Assembly: GCA_011799875.1 (NCBI GenBank)
Contig: CM022301.1
Span: forward strand, 320,682,929 to 320,746,928
DNA: 64,000 bases
Origin: Thinopyrum elongatum
Taxonomy: Eukaryota; Streptophyta; Magnoliopsida; Poales; Poaceae
Direction: 5' to 3'
This document shows, one piece after another, positions 22,701-31,985 of this stretch. The notes beneath the pieces are model-generated. The model saw only the letters and a list, made by a program, of their open reading frames with translations. It was not told where the DNA came from and searched no databases. Both the position numbers and the translations under genes were made by a program. Within the stretch, counting starts at the first letter, position 1, and the number at the start of each line of letters is the position of its first letter.

Positions 22701-23485
22701 CTTCTAATTCTTTTGTCTTCTTTTGGACAGAGTACTTCCCGGATCACTCTGGTACCATCGGCTGGGCGATTGAGGCGCGACGCGACCAGCGGAGGAGTGT
22801 GGGCGTGGAGATTGCACCAGACCTGCCCCGGAACTTGGGCAAACAGTTCCTGGCCGTTCGGCTGCGCCTTGAGCCGGCGCGCCGTCTGCTCCGCCGGTTT
22901 TAGCGCGCCGGGTCGCAGGTCTTGGAAGGGCTCTGGCCGAGTGTGCAGGTCCCCCAGACTCCTAGCCAGACCGCCGACTGGTTGGAGGTGGCGGGGGCGC
23001 GGCTCGACGCCTGGAAGGGCGTCGCGGCACGGGCCGGCGCCAAGGCGGCGCTGGAGTTCGTGAAGGCGTGGTACCCGGGCGTGAGCCTGGCGCAGCTGGC
23101 CACCTTCCGCCAGGAGGCGGCGCTGGAGCTGGAGGCAGAGCGCGAGGAGATTGCCATTCGTGCGTCGGCCGAGTACACCAACGGCAATGTCTTCATCCCG
23201 GAGCAGGCAGAAGACGGCACCGAGGTGCCACCGTCCTGGTTCGGGCTGGACCCGAACGAGGGGGAGGACCCGACGGAGGAGATCGCCTCCAGCAACGAAG
23301 CCGCGGAGGAGGACGAGGACGAGGAAGGCGATGGTGTCGCGCCAGATGACGGAGCAACCAGCCGGAATCAGCCCGATCCGGCCTCAGGCGCCGACCAGAT
23401 CGAGACCAACCAGCCGGAGGTCCCGCCATCCGATGCTACCGCCATCGCCGACTCGTCCGAGCAGCACGCAGTGCCTCCGGCCTAG
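19711..23485 (+). pseudogene. Six-exon antisense gene of Tat element B (gypsy-type transposon protein family), disabled
   Basis: Inferred exons are 19711-20599, 20672-21120, 21206-21984, 22144-22228, 22384-22650 and 22731-23485. All introns begin GT and end AG. The start has good context (gccATGgcg). Exon 1 carries a domain with LTPNTVALLSAFITFCEGYL and ELWGRFFYLK, which I recognise as the plant family called putative gypsy type transposon (Pfam Transposase_28). Later exons encode charged and alanine/glutamine-rich coiled-coil sequence and an acidic C-terminus. Lesions are 1-bp insertions near 20,411 and 21,780 and in-frame stops at 20840, 21399, 22395 and 22901. Correcting only for the two insertions, the exons sum to 3222 bases, exactly 1074 codons, with compatible phases at every junction. 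The function is unknown. The gene lies between pol and the 3' LTR, opposite in direction. Confidence 0.75.
22023..22273 (+). repeat. Pair of GC-rich hairpins in two successive introns of the antisense gene
   Basis: At 22023-22050 (intron 3) and 22246-22273 (intron 4) the sequence forms a hairpin of CAGTGGG...CCCACTG with CGCG/AGCGC inside. Each is followed by the same kind of tail, ending near gctgagcag. The two copies are nearly identical over about 75 bases, although the flanking exons are unrelated. A related fragment (cccactggggg) lies after the gene near 23,553. Confidence 0.6.
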
Positions 23486-24174
23486 ACGGCCCTTATCTTT
23501 TCATATTTTCTGTCTTGTGCTCAAGAACAAGTTAGTTGTGCGCAGTTCCACCCACTGGGGGTGTATTTTAAACCTTGATGAATGCCGGCCGCTGGCCTTT
23601 TGCAATGTAAATGAATTTACTTTCCCCGCATGCTTGTGTGCCTTGCCGAGTTCTGACTCGATTTTGCCTTTGCTTTCTTTGGTTTTTTCTTTTGCCGTGT
23701 TCCTTTGGCTGCCGCCCTGCCAGCCGGACAGCTGCGCTGCGGTCTGTGGCCGGGTCAGGGACTTGTCTGTTTAGAGTAGGCAAATTACTTCAGCCGCTTA
23801 AAGTGTAGCTAGTCAAGCGAGAAGCCAGCCGGCCGGCTGCTGAGCAGCCGGACGGGGTAGGCCAGAGGCCGGCTTGGCCTGAACTGGCGTTCTTCCTTAG
23901 TCATTTTTCGTGTGGACAGTGTTTCCGGCCTTTGGCTCTTGCCAGCCGGACAGTCGTGGTGCGAGCTGTGGCTGGGGCGAAGAGAGGGCTTTGGCGTCGG
24001 CACACTACTGAGCCGACTTCGGATGGTACCAACTTGGGCCAAGTCGGCGAGCCCCCGGGCCGGCTGGCCGGACCCGGGCATGGCGAAAGAATGAATACTC
24101 ATACATAGGCAAAGCTTATCATATAGATAAAAAGGTAGCCCCCGAGTGTGCCTCATGGTACCTGTTGTCTTTAC
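23486..24174. other. Region between the convergent antisense gene and pol 3' end in Tat element B
   Basis: No coding sequence is supported. It must hold the 3' end of the antisense transcript (plus strand) and the untranslated region following pol (minus strand). A perfect 9-base stem with one central base (CCGGCTGCT-g-AGCAGCCGG) lies at about 23,831-23,849 and could act at the RNA level on either strand. Confidence 0.4.
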
Positions 24175-25997
24175 TTAGTACAAAAGATAGCGTGGTACAT
24201 ACATTGCATCAACTGTAAAACGGGCGGAGAAGTTCGCGTTCCATGGGCGCTCTGACTTCTGGCCGGCTGTGTCCCTCTTGCGTGCCCTGGGCTTCTGTGC
24301 GTCGATGAGGTAGTAGGAGTCGTTGCCCAGGGCCTTGCTGATGATAAAGGCCCCTCCCAAGGAGCCGAGAGCTTGTGCTGGCTGGCTGTTCGCTGGATCA
24401 GCCGGAGCACAAGGTCGCCCTCGCGGAAAGCACGCGGCTTGATCTTCTTGTTGTGGTAGAGGCGTAGGTTCTACTGATAGATGGCGGACCGGCTGAGTGC
24501 TAGCAGCCGGGCCTCTTCCAGCAAATCGACGTCGTCTTCGCGGGCCTCCTTTGCTTCTGCTTTCGTGTATAAGGTGACGCGAGGCGAGTCGAACTCGATA
24601 TCCGTTGGGATGACAGCCTCGGCCCCGTACATGAGGAAGAAAGGTGTGAAGCCAGTTGATCTGTTTAGCGTGGTCCAGAGACTCCAAAGGATGGCCGGCA
24701 GCTCCTCGATCCAGCAGCCGGCCGAGCGCTCCAGCGGCTTGACCAGCCGGGGCTTGATGCCGAAAAGAATGTGGCTGTTTGCCTGCTCCACCTGCCTGTT
24801 TGACTGCGGGTGAGCAACCGACGCGAGGTCCAGTCGGATGCCCTGCGTTGCACAGAAATGAGCCAAGGCGCCTTTGGTGAAGTTCGTGCCGTTGTCGGTG
24901 ATGATGCTGTGCGGGATGCCGTATCGAACGGTGATGTCCGCGATGAATGTAACGGCTGTGGGGCCGTTCAGCTTCTTGATCGGCTTCGCTTCAATCCACT
25001 TCGTGAACTTGTCCAAGGCAAGCAGCAGATGGGTCATGCCGCCGCGTGCAGTTTTGAATGGGCCCACCATGTCCAATCCCCATACGGCAAACGGCCAGGT
25101 GATGGGAATAGTCTTGAGGGCTGAGGCCGGCTGGTGCTGCTTGGTGCTGAAACGCTGGCACCCTTTGCACTTCCGGACCAACTCCTTGGCGTCGTCCAGA
25201 GCAGTCGGCCAGAAGAAACCGTGGCGGAAAGCCTTGGCGACGAGGGCTCTGGAGGCGGCATGGTGGCCACATTCGCCTTGATGAATGTCCCTGAGGATTG
25301 CTATGCCCTTCTCCGGCTCGACGCAGTGCTGACAGACACCAGTTGCGTTGCGCCTGACGAGCTCTCTGTTGATGATCGTGTATGCAGTCGCCCGACGCTG
25401 CACTTGCCGGGCCAACACCTCGTCGGCTGGGAGCTGGTGGCTCACCAGAAAGTTGAGGATGGGCTGCCCCCAAGACGGGGCTTCTACCACCGTCATGACG
25501 GCGACCGGCGCCAGGGTGGCCGGGTTGGGAGGCGGCGGGTTGGAGGCGGCCGCTCCTTGTAGCGTCGCGGAAGTCCCCGGACCGACTACAACAGTCCCCG
25601 GGCCGGGTTCTGGAGTTCTCGGGCCGGGTTTAGGTGCTGTAGCCCCCGGGCCGCCTGCAGAAGTCCCCGGGCCGGCTACTGATGTCCCAGAGCCGGATCC
25701 GGCTGCTCCAGGGTCAGCCGGCACAAAGATGGATTCTGATTCTGGCGAAGGCTGGATAGACGGCTTGCGCAAGCACTCGAGGGAAACGCCGGCTGGTATG
25801 GCTTGCCGGGTAGAGCCAATCCGTGCCAGGGCGTCGGCTGCTTCGTTGTCGGCCCGTGGCATGTGAATGAACTCGCACCCATCGAAGTATCTGCTGATCT
25901 GCTGGATGAGGAAGCGGTAGCTGGCCATGTTGGCGTCCTTGGCGTCCCAGTCGCCAGAGGACTGTTGGACCACAAGGTCCGAGTCGCCGTAGCACAA
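24175..25997 (-). pseudogene. Tat element B pol 3' part: second RNase H end, linker, integrase
   Basis: The frame 25997-24471 continues the second RNase H (CYGDSDLVVQQ; ADNEAADALA). It then has a glycine/proline-rich linker and an integrase. The integrase has the HHCC zinc domain (HQGECGHH then CKGCQRF), the first catalytic aspartate (GLDMVGPF), the second (IITDNGTNF) and the glutamate (QVEQANSHIL). A TGA/TAG pair at about 24,471-24,478 stops the frame. The integrase C-terminal domain continues to 24175 with a further frameshift near 24,360. The catalytic triad is intact, so loss is by truncation. Confidence 0.85.
25490..25770 (-). repeat. Gly-Pro-rich tandem linker between second RNase H and integrase
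   Basis: The coding strand gives repeated GPGTS/GPGAT/GPGTV modules. The plus strand shows five or six degenerate copies of a unit of about 24 bases containing tccccgggccgg (25,570-25,700). A flexible spacer of some 90 residues is not part of either flanking domain. Confidence 0.6.
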
Positions 25998-26030
25998 GAT
26001 GCGGCGGATGCCGATCTCCTTGGCCAGTCA

Positions 26031-27759
26031 GAGCCCATGAACGAGTGCCTCCTACTCGGCCACGTTGTTGGAGTCGGCGAAGTGGATTTGCAGCGTGTGC
26101 TTCAGCTTGTCGCCTTTGGGAGAGGTGAGGACGATGCCGGCTCCCAAACCGGTGCGCATCTTCGAGCCATCGAAGTGCATCCGCCAACGCATGGAATCCG
26201 GCGCAGGCGGCAGGTACTGGGTCTCGGCCCAGTCAACAAGGAAGTCGGCCAGCGCTTGGGATTTGATGGCGGTGCGGGGCTGGTAGAGGATGGTGTGGGG
26301 AGCCAGCTCGATGGCCCACTTGGCCACCCGGCCCGAGGCATCTCGGTTGCCCATGATCTCGGCAAGGGGGACGGTACAGACGACCGTGATGGTGTGCTCC
26401 TGGAAGTACTGCTTCAGCTTCTTGGCGGCAAAGTACACGCCGTAGCACATCTTCTGGCAGTGGGGGTAGTTCTGCTTGGAGGCGGACAACAGCTCGCTCA
26501 GGTAGTAGACCGGCCTCTGGACCGGCTGTGCCCTGCCGTCTTCTGGGCGTTCGACAACAATCACCATGCTGACGACCCGGTTGGTGGCGGCAATGTAAAG
26601 GAGCATGGGCTCTTTAGCAGCCGGAGCGGCTAGAACAGGCGGCGTGGACAACATCCGCTTGAGCTGGAGGAATGCCTCGTCCGCCTGGTCGGTCCACTCG
26701 AAGCATGTGGTCTTCTTCATCAGCTGGTACAGAGGGAGGGCCTTCTTGCCCAGCCGGCTGATGAACCGGCTGAGAGATGCTAGGCACCCGGTGAACTTCT
26801 GGACGTCCCGCAGTCGGGTCGGTCTCTTCATCCGCTCAATGGCCTTGATCTTTACGGGGTTGCACTCTATCCCACGCTCAGAAACAAGGAAGCCAAGGAG
26901 CTGGCCGGCTGGTACTCCGAAGACGCACTTCTCCGGGTTGAGCTTGATCTGAAAACGGCGTAGGTTGGCAAAGGTCTCCTTGAGATCCTCCAAAAGGGTG
27001 CCGCACTTCTCTGTCTTCACCACTATGTCATCCACATAGATGTGGGCGTTTCTGCCGAGTTGCTTCAAAAGGCACTTCTGCATGCAGCGCTGAAAGGTGG
27101 CGCCGGCATTCCTCAAGCCGAACGTCATGGTGATGTAGCAGAAGGCGCCGAAAGGGGTGATGAAGGCGGTCTTTAGTCGATCGGCCGGGTCCAGCGTGAT
27201 CTGGTGGTAGCCGGAGTAGGCGTCCAAAAAGGACAAAAGCTCGCAGCCGGTCGTGGAGTTGATCACTTGATCAATCCGGGGCAAGGCAAACGGATCCTTG
27301 GGGCAGGCCTTGTTCAGGCTCGTGTAGTCGATACACATGCGCCACTTGTAGTTTTTCTTCAAAATGAGGACCGGGTTGGCAAGTCAGTCCGGGTAGAACA
27401 CTTCCATGATGAAGCCGGCTGCCAGAAGTCGGGCGATTTCTTCACCAACAATCCTTCACTTCTCTTCTGATAGGCGGCAGAGGGGTTGCTTGACCGGCTT
27501 AGCATCCGGCCGCACATGCAGCTTGTGCTCGGCGAAATCCTTCGGAACACCCGGCATGTCCTTGGGGGACCATGCAAAGATGTCCCGATTCTCACAGAGG
27601 AAATCGACGAGCTCGCTTTCCTATTTGCTGTCAAGGTTAGCCCCCACGACAGCGTACTTCTCCGGGTGCGCCGGGTCCAAGATGATTTTCTTTGTTTCCT
27701 TGGCCGGCTGGAAGGAGCCCTCGGCCTCAACCTCCTTGGGGTCGGATGGCATGGCCGGC
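26031..27759 (-). pseudogene. Tat element B reverse transcriptase and first/second RNase H
   Basis: Reverse transcriptase motifs run in order: WRMCIDYTSLNKACPKD, LDAYSGYHQI, FGLRNAGATFQR and the catalytic YVDD (HIYVDDIVVKT). A connection domain follows, then the gypsy-type RNase H (LLYIAATNRVVSMVIV). The second, archaeal-like RNase H begins RMHFDGSKMRTGLGAGIVL near 26,185. In-frame stops lie near 27,622, 27,460, 27,386, 26,053 and 26,031. The catalytic residues in view are kept, so decay is by nonsense changes. A second RNase H of this type is a hallmark of the Tat lineage. Confidence 0.85.
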
Positions 27760-28472
27760 TACTCGCTGGCCATGGCCACAGCCCGGTCAAGGAGGCGCTT
27801 CTCTTCGGCGATGACGAGGGACTCGGCCAGCCGGGAGCTGGCCGCGGCGCACGTGAGCGACTTCTTGTAGTCGCCGGCAATGGTGATGATGCCCTTGGGA
27901 CCCGGCATCTTCATCTTCAGGTACGCGTAATGCGGAACCGCCATGAATTTGGCTAGTGCAGGCCGGCCCAAGAGCGCGTGGTAGGGGCTGTCCAAGTTAA
28001 CCACCTCGAACCAGATAGGCTCGCGGCGGAAGTGGGTCTTGTCGCCGAACAGGACATCGATCTTGATCTTGCCGACCGGGGAGCAGGAAAGCCCAGGGAC
28101 AATGCCATGGAACACGGTCCGACTGGGCTGGAGTTGCTTCTCCTTGAAGCCCAGCTTTTCCATGGTGTCGCGGGAGAGGATGTTGATGCTGCTGCCGCCA
28201 TCTATCAGGACTCGAGAGAAGCGGCAAGCCCGCCTCTCGGTTGAGAAGGTGGAGTCCAGCACCATGGCATAAGCACCTGGCGAAGGCATCACAGCCGGAT
28301 GGTCATCACGGCTCCAAGTGATGGGCCTCTCGGAACAGTGCATGAATTGGGGGACCTCTGGAATAACAGCATTCACCTCGTGGTGCTGCTGACGCCGACT
28401 GCGCTTGTCATCGGCTTCACTGGTGAAGACGACGTAAGTGGCGTTCTCATTGGGGAATTCATCTTGGAGCAT
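27760..28472 (-). pseudogene. Tat element B retropepsin region
   Basis: The 237-residue open stretch carries a retropepsin-like active site in the form VLIDGGSSINIL (DGG instead of DTG/DSG). It is followed by FEVVNLDSPYHALLGRPALAKF, the usual second half of gypsy proteases. The frame ends at a TAG near 27,760. The DGG variant occurs widely in plant gypsy annotations, so it is not clear evidence of inactivity. Confidence 0.75.
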
Positions 28473-28568
28473 GCCGACAGGGCTGGCCGGCTGCTGAGGA
28501 GCCAGAGCCGCCGGGCCGGCTGCTGAGGAGCCAGAGCCGCCGGGCCGGCTGGAGGAGGCGGCAAGCCC

Positions 28569-30535
28569 TCACCCTTGGTGATTCGGGTGAGCTAGCTGCA
28601 CTGCGGGGTCGTATGGTTGGACGGCTAAGCGCCGCTGTGGAACTTGCATGGGGCATCGAGGGCCTGCTCGAAGGAGAACCCAGGCAGCCAGGCACCCTTG
28701 CCGCCCCGCTGACGCTTGGGGCCGGGTTGCCCGGCCGGCTGCTGATCCTCGACGGTGGCCACCTGCCGGCTGCTGGGCCTTGCGCTTGTTGTCGTTCGGC
28801 TGTTGGCGCCGGTTGGAGTCACTAGCCGGGGCTTGAGAAGCCAGCGGGATCACCTTTCCGGACGCGTCAACCCGGATCTCCGACTTCATGGAGGAGTCGG
28901 CCGTGGCGTACTTGTCTGCCACAACCAGGAACTCGTCCAAGGTGACCGGCTCATCACACAGAAGCTTGTGCTTGAGCAGGGTTCCCTCTCTGCACCCAGC
29001 GGTGAAGTACTCGATGGCCTGCACCTCGTGCACCCCTTCGCAGGAGTTGCGCAACTCGGCCCAGCGCGTCAGGTAGTCGCGAGTGGACTCGGTTGGCCCT
29101 TGAACGCATATGGAGAGCTGGCGAGGCTTGGGGGGCCGCTTGTAGGTGCTGTTGAAGTTGCGGACGAAGACATCGCTGAAGTCCAACTAGCTCTTGATGC
29201 TGTTGGCCTTGAGGCTGTTCAGCCATGTCCGGGCCGTGCCCTGCAGCATGAGCGGAACATACTTCATGGCAACGTGCTTGTTGCCGTTTGCTATGCTGAC
29301 GGCTGTGGCGTAGTCGGTCAGCCAATCTTCCGGCTTCACGGCGCCGGTGTACTTGGGAGTGTCGCGAGGGAGCGTGAACCCTTTGGGGAAGGGCTCGTCA
29401 CGGATGTGGGGGCCGAAGTAGGCTGGGCCGACTGTATCGTCCTCCTCCACTGCCAGGGACCGAGCCAGCCGCTCGATCTGGTGACGAGCATCATTCTCAC
29501 CGACTGCTTCGCGGGGGCCTAGCCGGCCCCCCAGAGTCGGGTGGTCAACCGGCGCCGAAGAAGCCCGCCTCTCCCTGTGGGGAGGAGGAGGACGTTCATC
29601 CTGCTGGCGCCGGTCCTCAACTCTTGGAGGAACTTGCCGGCTGTTCACAACCGTCGCGTGGGAGCATCGGCTGCGGCTAGCAGCTGGCTCTGGGTTCCGC
29701 TGGCCGCGGCCGCCGCCACTTGGGGACCGGGAGGTCGCTCCGTTCTCGCGGCGGGGTGGAGGGCTTCTCTCCGGGAGCTCGGTCTGCCGGCCGGCTCCCA
29801 CCACGCGGTTGCACGCGTCTTGCTACGTGTTCGCAGTGTTGAGGAGTTCCTGGAGGCGGTCTAGCTGGCTGCGCCATTTGTCGCCCTCCAGGTTCTCGAG
29901 TTCTTCTGCCGCCGCCTGTGCGACGCGCAGGTTCTGCACGGGGGTGTCGTAGATCGAACGTCCGACTCCCAGCATGCTGGCGATGGCCGCGCCGCATTGC
30001 CGGATGGCGCTGGCTCAGCTGGGCTCGGCCGTAGCCGGCGTGCCGCCAGCTATGCGGTCGATCTCACGCTGGTTGGCTTCAGCGCGGCGCTTCATGGCCG
30101 CCATCTTGGTGGCGCTGTCGAGGAGCTTGACGCAGATTTCTTCTAGCGTCGCCGCATCGGCGTTGGCTCCGACGGGAGCCGCCAGGTCCTGCATTGCTTC
30201 TCGTAATGGGTCCTGGACGGCCCCGCCAGAGTCCTGGCTGTTGCTAGTGACCATCGCCTCCACGAAGACGCCGGCGTCGAGCGCACCAGCAGAGGCGACG
30301 CTAGAGACGGGAGGGAGCGGGTCGTCGATTACCACCACGTCACCGGGGAACCCGTCGCTGGCGTCTGCACCGGAGAGGCTGAGCTTCCCGAAAAGGTTGG
30401 TGAGGCAGCTCACGGGGCAAACGGCTCCCGCGTCGGGCCATGCGCTGGCGCAAGCGCAAGCGAACGGATCGGGCTGGCTGATCAGGCCGGTCGCGACGTG
30501 CTCGCCGGAGAGGAAGGCGGTTCCCGTCCAGAACG
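28569..30535 (-). pseudogene. Tat element B gag with lost start codon
   Basis: At the place where element A starts gag (GACATGTTCCAGAC), element B reads GACACGTTCTGGAC, so ATG has become ACG. Further in-frame stops lie near 30,015 (TGA), 29,830 (TAG) and 29,187 (TAG). The gag core (WAELRNSCEGVHEVQAIEYF) is at about 29,070-29,010, preceded by PEDWLTDYATAVSIANGNKH. The region between 28,568 and 28,472 is proline/alanine-rich and frame-shifted. Capsid function is lost. Confidence 0.8.
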
Positions 30536-30560
30536 TGTCTCCGGTCGACGCCGCGGATGG

Positions 30561-30577
30561 CCCCACGGTGGGCGCTA
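30561..30577 (-). promoter_or_regulatory. Primer-binding site of Tat element B
   Basis: The plus strand reads ccccacggtgggcgcta, two bases inside the 5' LTR. It equals the site of Tat element A except that the final CCA has become CTA. Confidence 0.6.
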
Positions 30578-30579
30578 AC

Positions 30580-31701
30580 TGTCGTGGTATTCTCATGTCA
30601 GATGCCAGGGGGTGGCTTATCATGGGTGGAGCCAAGAGGACATCGTCGGGCCCTGGAAGTGGGAGTGGGCACGAGCTAGATCGCACACGAGACGTACCCA
30701 GGTTCGGGGCCCTCCGGAGGGATAACACCCCTAGTCCTACTCTGCGGGGTCTCCGCATGATGACTATGATCAAGAGTGTACAAGGTTGCTCCTTGAGCTG
30801 TGTTGCTAGAGGAGGAAGAAGGGTAGAGCTACCTCTCTTCTCCTAGCTATGGCGTGGGTGTGTGTGTGGAATGAGGGTTGAACCCTTTGCATGGGTGAAC
30901 CCTGGGAGGTTTTATAGGCCAACCCCCCCCCCCCAGGGGTACAATGGTGATACGGCCGGGTATAGGACCCGGACGTCAGTGTCTAAAGTCACCGGGTTCT
31001 CCGCCGGCTGCTGGGGCCCGCCTCTGGAGGGCCCCGCCGGCTGCCGAGAATCCGGCTGACAGGTAGGGCCCGCCGCCTGCGGGCCCCGCTGATTGCCTTT
31101 TGCTGTAGCTCTGTCCCTGATGACGGAGGCCGTGTCACGAGTCGTATGGCTACAGTCCCGCGTCAGGCGGATAGGTGGCCGCTTGGTTAGCGTACACTGT
31201 AGCCATGCTCCGTCTTGTCGTAGTGGGTGAGCGCAGACTCTGAGGGGAAGGAGGGGCCGACTGCTGGAAGCCGGCCCGCCCCCGAGGCCGCCTTCGAGGG
31301 ATGCGCCGTCTTCTGGAAGCCTGTGGGCCACGCCGACGGTCCTTTGTCGTAGCACGGTCCTTGCTGACGAGGGCCGCGTCATGAGTCGCATGGCTACAGT
31401 CCAGCGCCAGGCTGGTTGGTGGCCGTTGGGTCAGCTCGTACTGTAGCCACGCTCCTCCGGGATTCGGGGGAGCAGGCGGCACTGTTGCAACGCCCCGTGC
31501 CGTCGTAGTAGGTGAGTGCAGACTCCGAGGGGAAGGTGAGGCCAGCTGCTGGAAGCCGGCCCCCAAAGCCGCCTTCTCGGGGTGCGCCATCTTCTGGAAG
31601 CCGGCCCGCGTGGCCAGCTGGTATGAGGGGCTTTGCTAGCCCCGATGTCTTGAAAAGCTGTTGGGTCCGGATGAGGCTACCCGGGATCCATCCCCCCGAC
31701 A
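30580..31701 (-). repeat. 5' LTR of Tat element B
   Basis: This 1122-base LTR has intact TG...CA ends on the minus strand. A TATA box (TATAAAAC, minus strand) lies near 30,908-30,916, about 790 bases into the LTR. A run of ten C residues just beyond it (about 30,924-30,933) accounts for part of the length difference from the 3' LTR. Confidence 0.85.
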
Positions 31702-31706
31702 ACGAT

Positions 31707-31985
31707 AAAGAGTGAAATAGAGTTGAGACTAACATATAAATGGATCTCTTCCACTCTCACTTAGAGCTTGAAAAGAGGACTTAAACACACACTTTTACTC
31801 GTCTCCCATGCATCATGTGAAGCCTCGTCCAAGCAATCATCTTATATGATGAATGAGCCAAGTCGAATTTAGATCTAAGTCCCCACATCTATTACCTAAC
31901 TGACAAGCACCGGGTGAAAGTTGTCGTGGTCATCCTAGCCACATAATTTTCCGGAAGCACAATGGATGCTAGTGTGGGTAGTCCC
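31707..31985. other. Short host stretch between Tat element B and the chromovirus
   Basis: 279 bases of ordinary composition with no recognised gene or repeat. It is the right flank of the Tat insertion site and the left flank of the chromovirus. I could not read a convincing continuation of the LINE at 17187-17968 here. Confidence 0.4.

Larger units (their letters stand above)
17974..31701 (-). mobile_element. Complete Tat-lineage Ty3/gypsy retrotransposon B with target duplication ACGAT
   Basis: LTRs lie at 30580-31701 (5') and 17974-19088 (3'), and ACGAT flanks both sides (17969-17973 and 31702-31706). On the minus strand the order is primer site, gag, protease, reverse transcriptase, RNase H, a second RNase H, integrase, then a long 3' region. 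That region carries a gene on the opposite strand (19711-23485). A dual RNase H and an antisense gene before the 3' LTR are known traits of the Tat lineage. By eye I count about 13 differences between the LTRs over their first 235 bases, so the insertion is not recent. Many nonsense and frameshift lesions make it non-autonomous. Confidence 0.9.

Noticed and set aside
24481..27470. Several plus-strand frames of 100-276 residues opposite pol of Tat element B
   Set aside because: They mirror the reverse transcriptase, RNase H and integrase frames on the minus strand and carry no motifs of their own.
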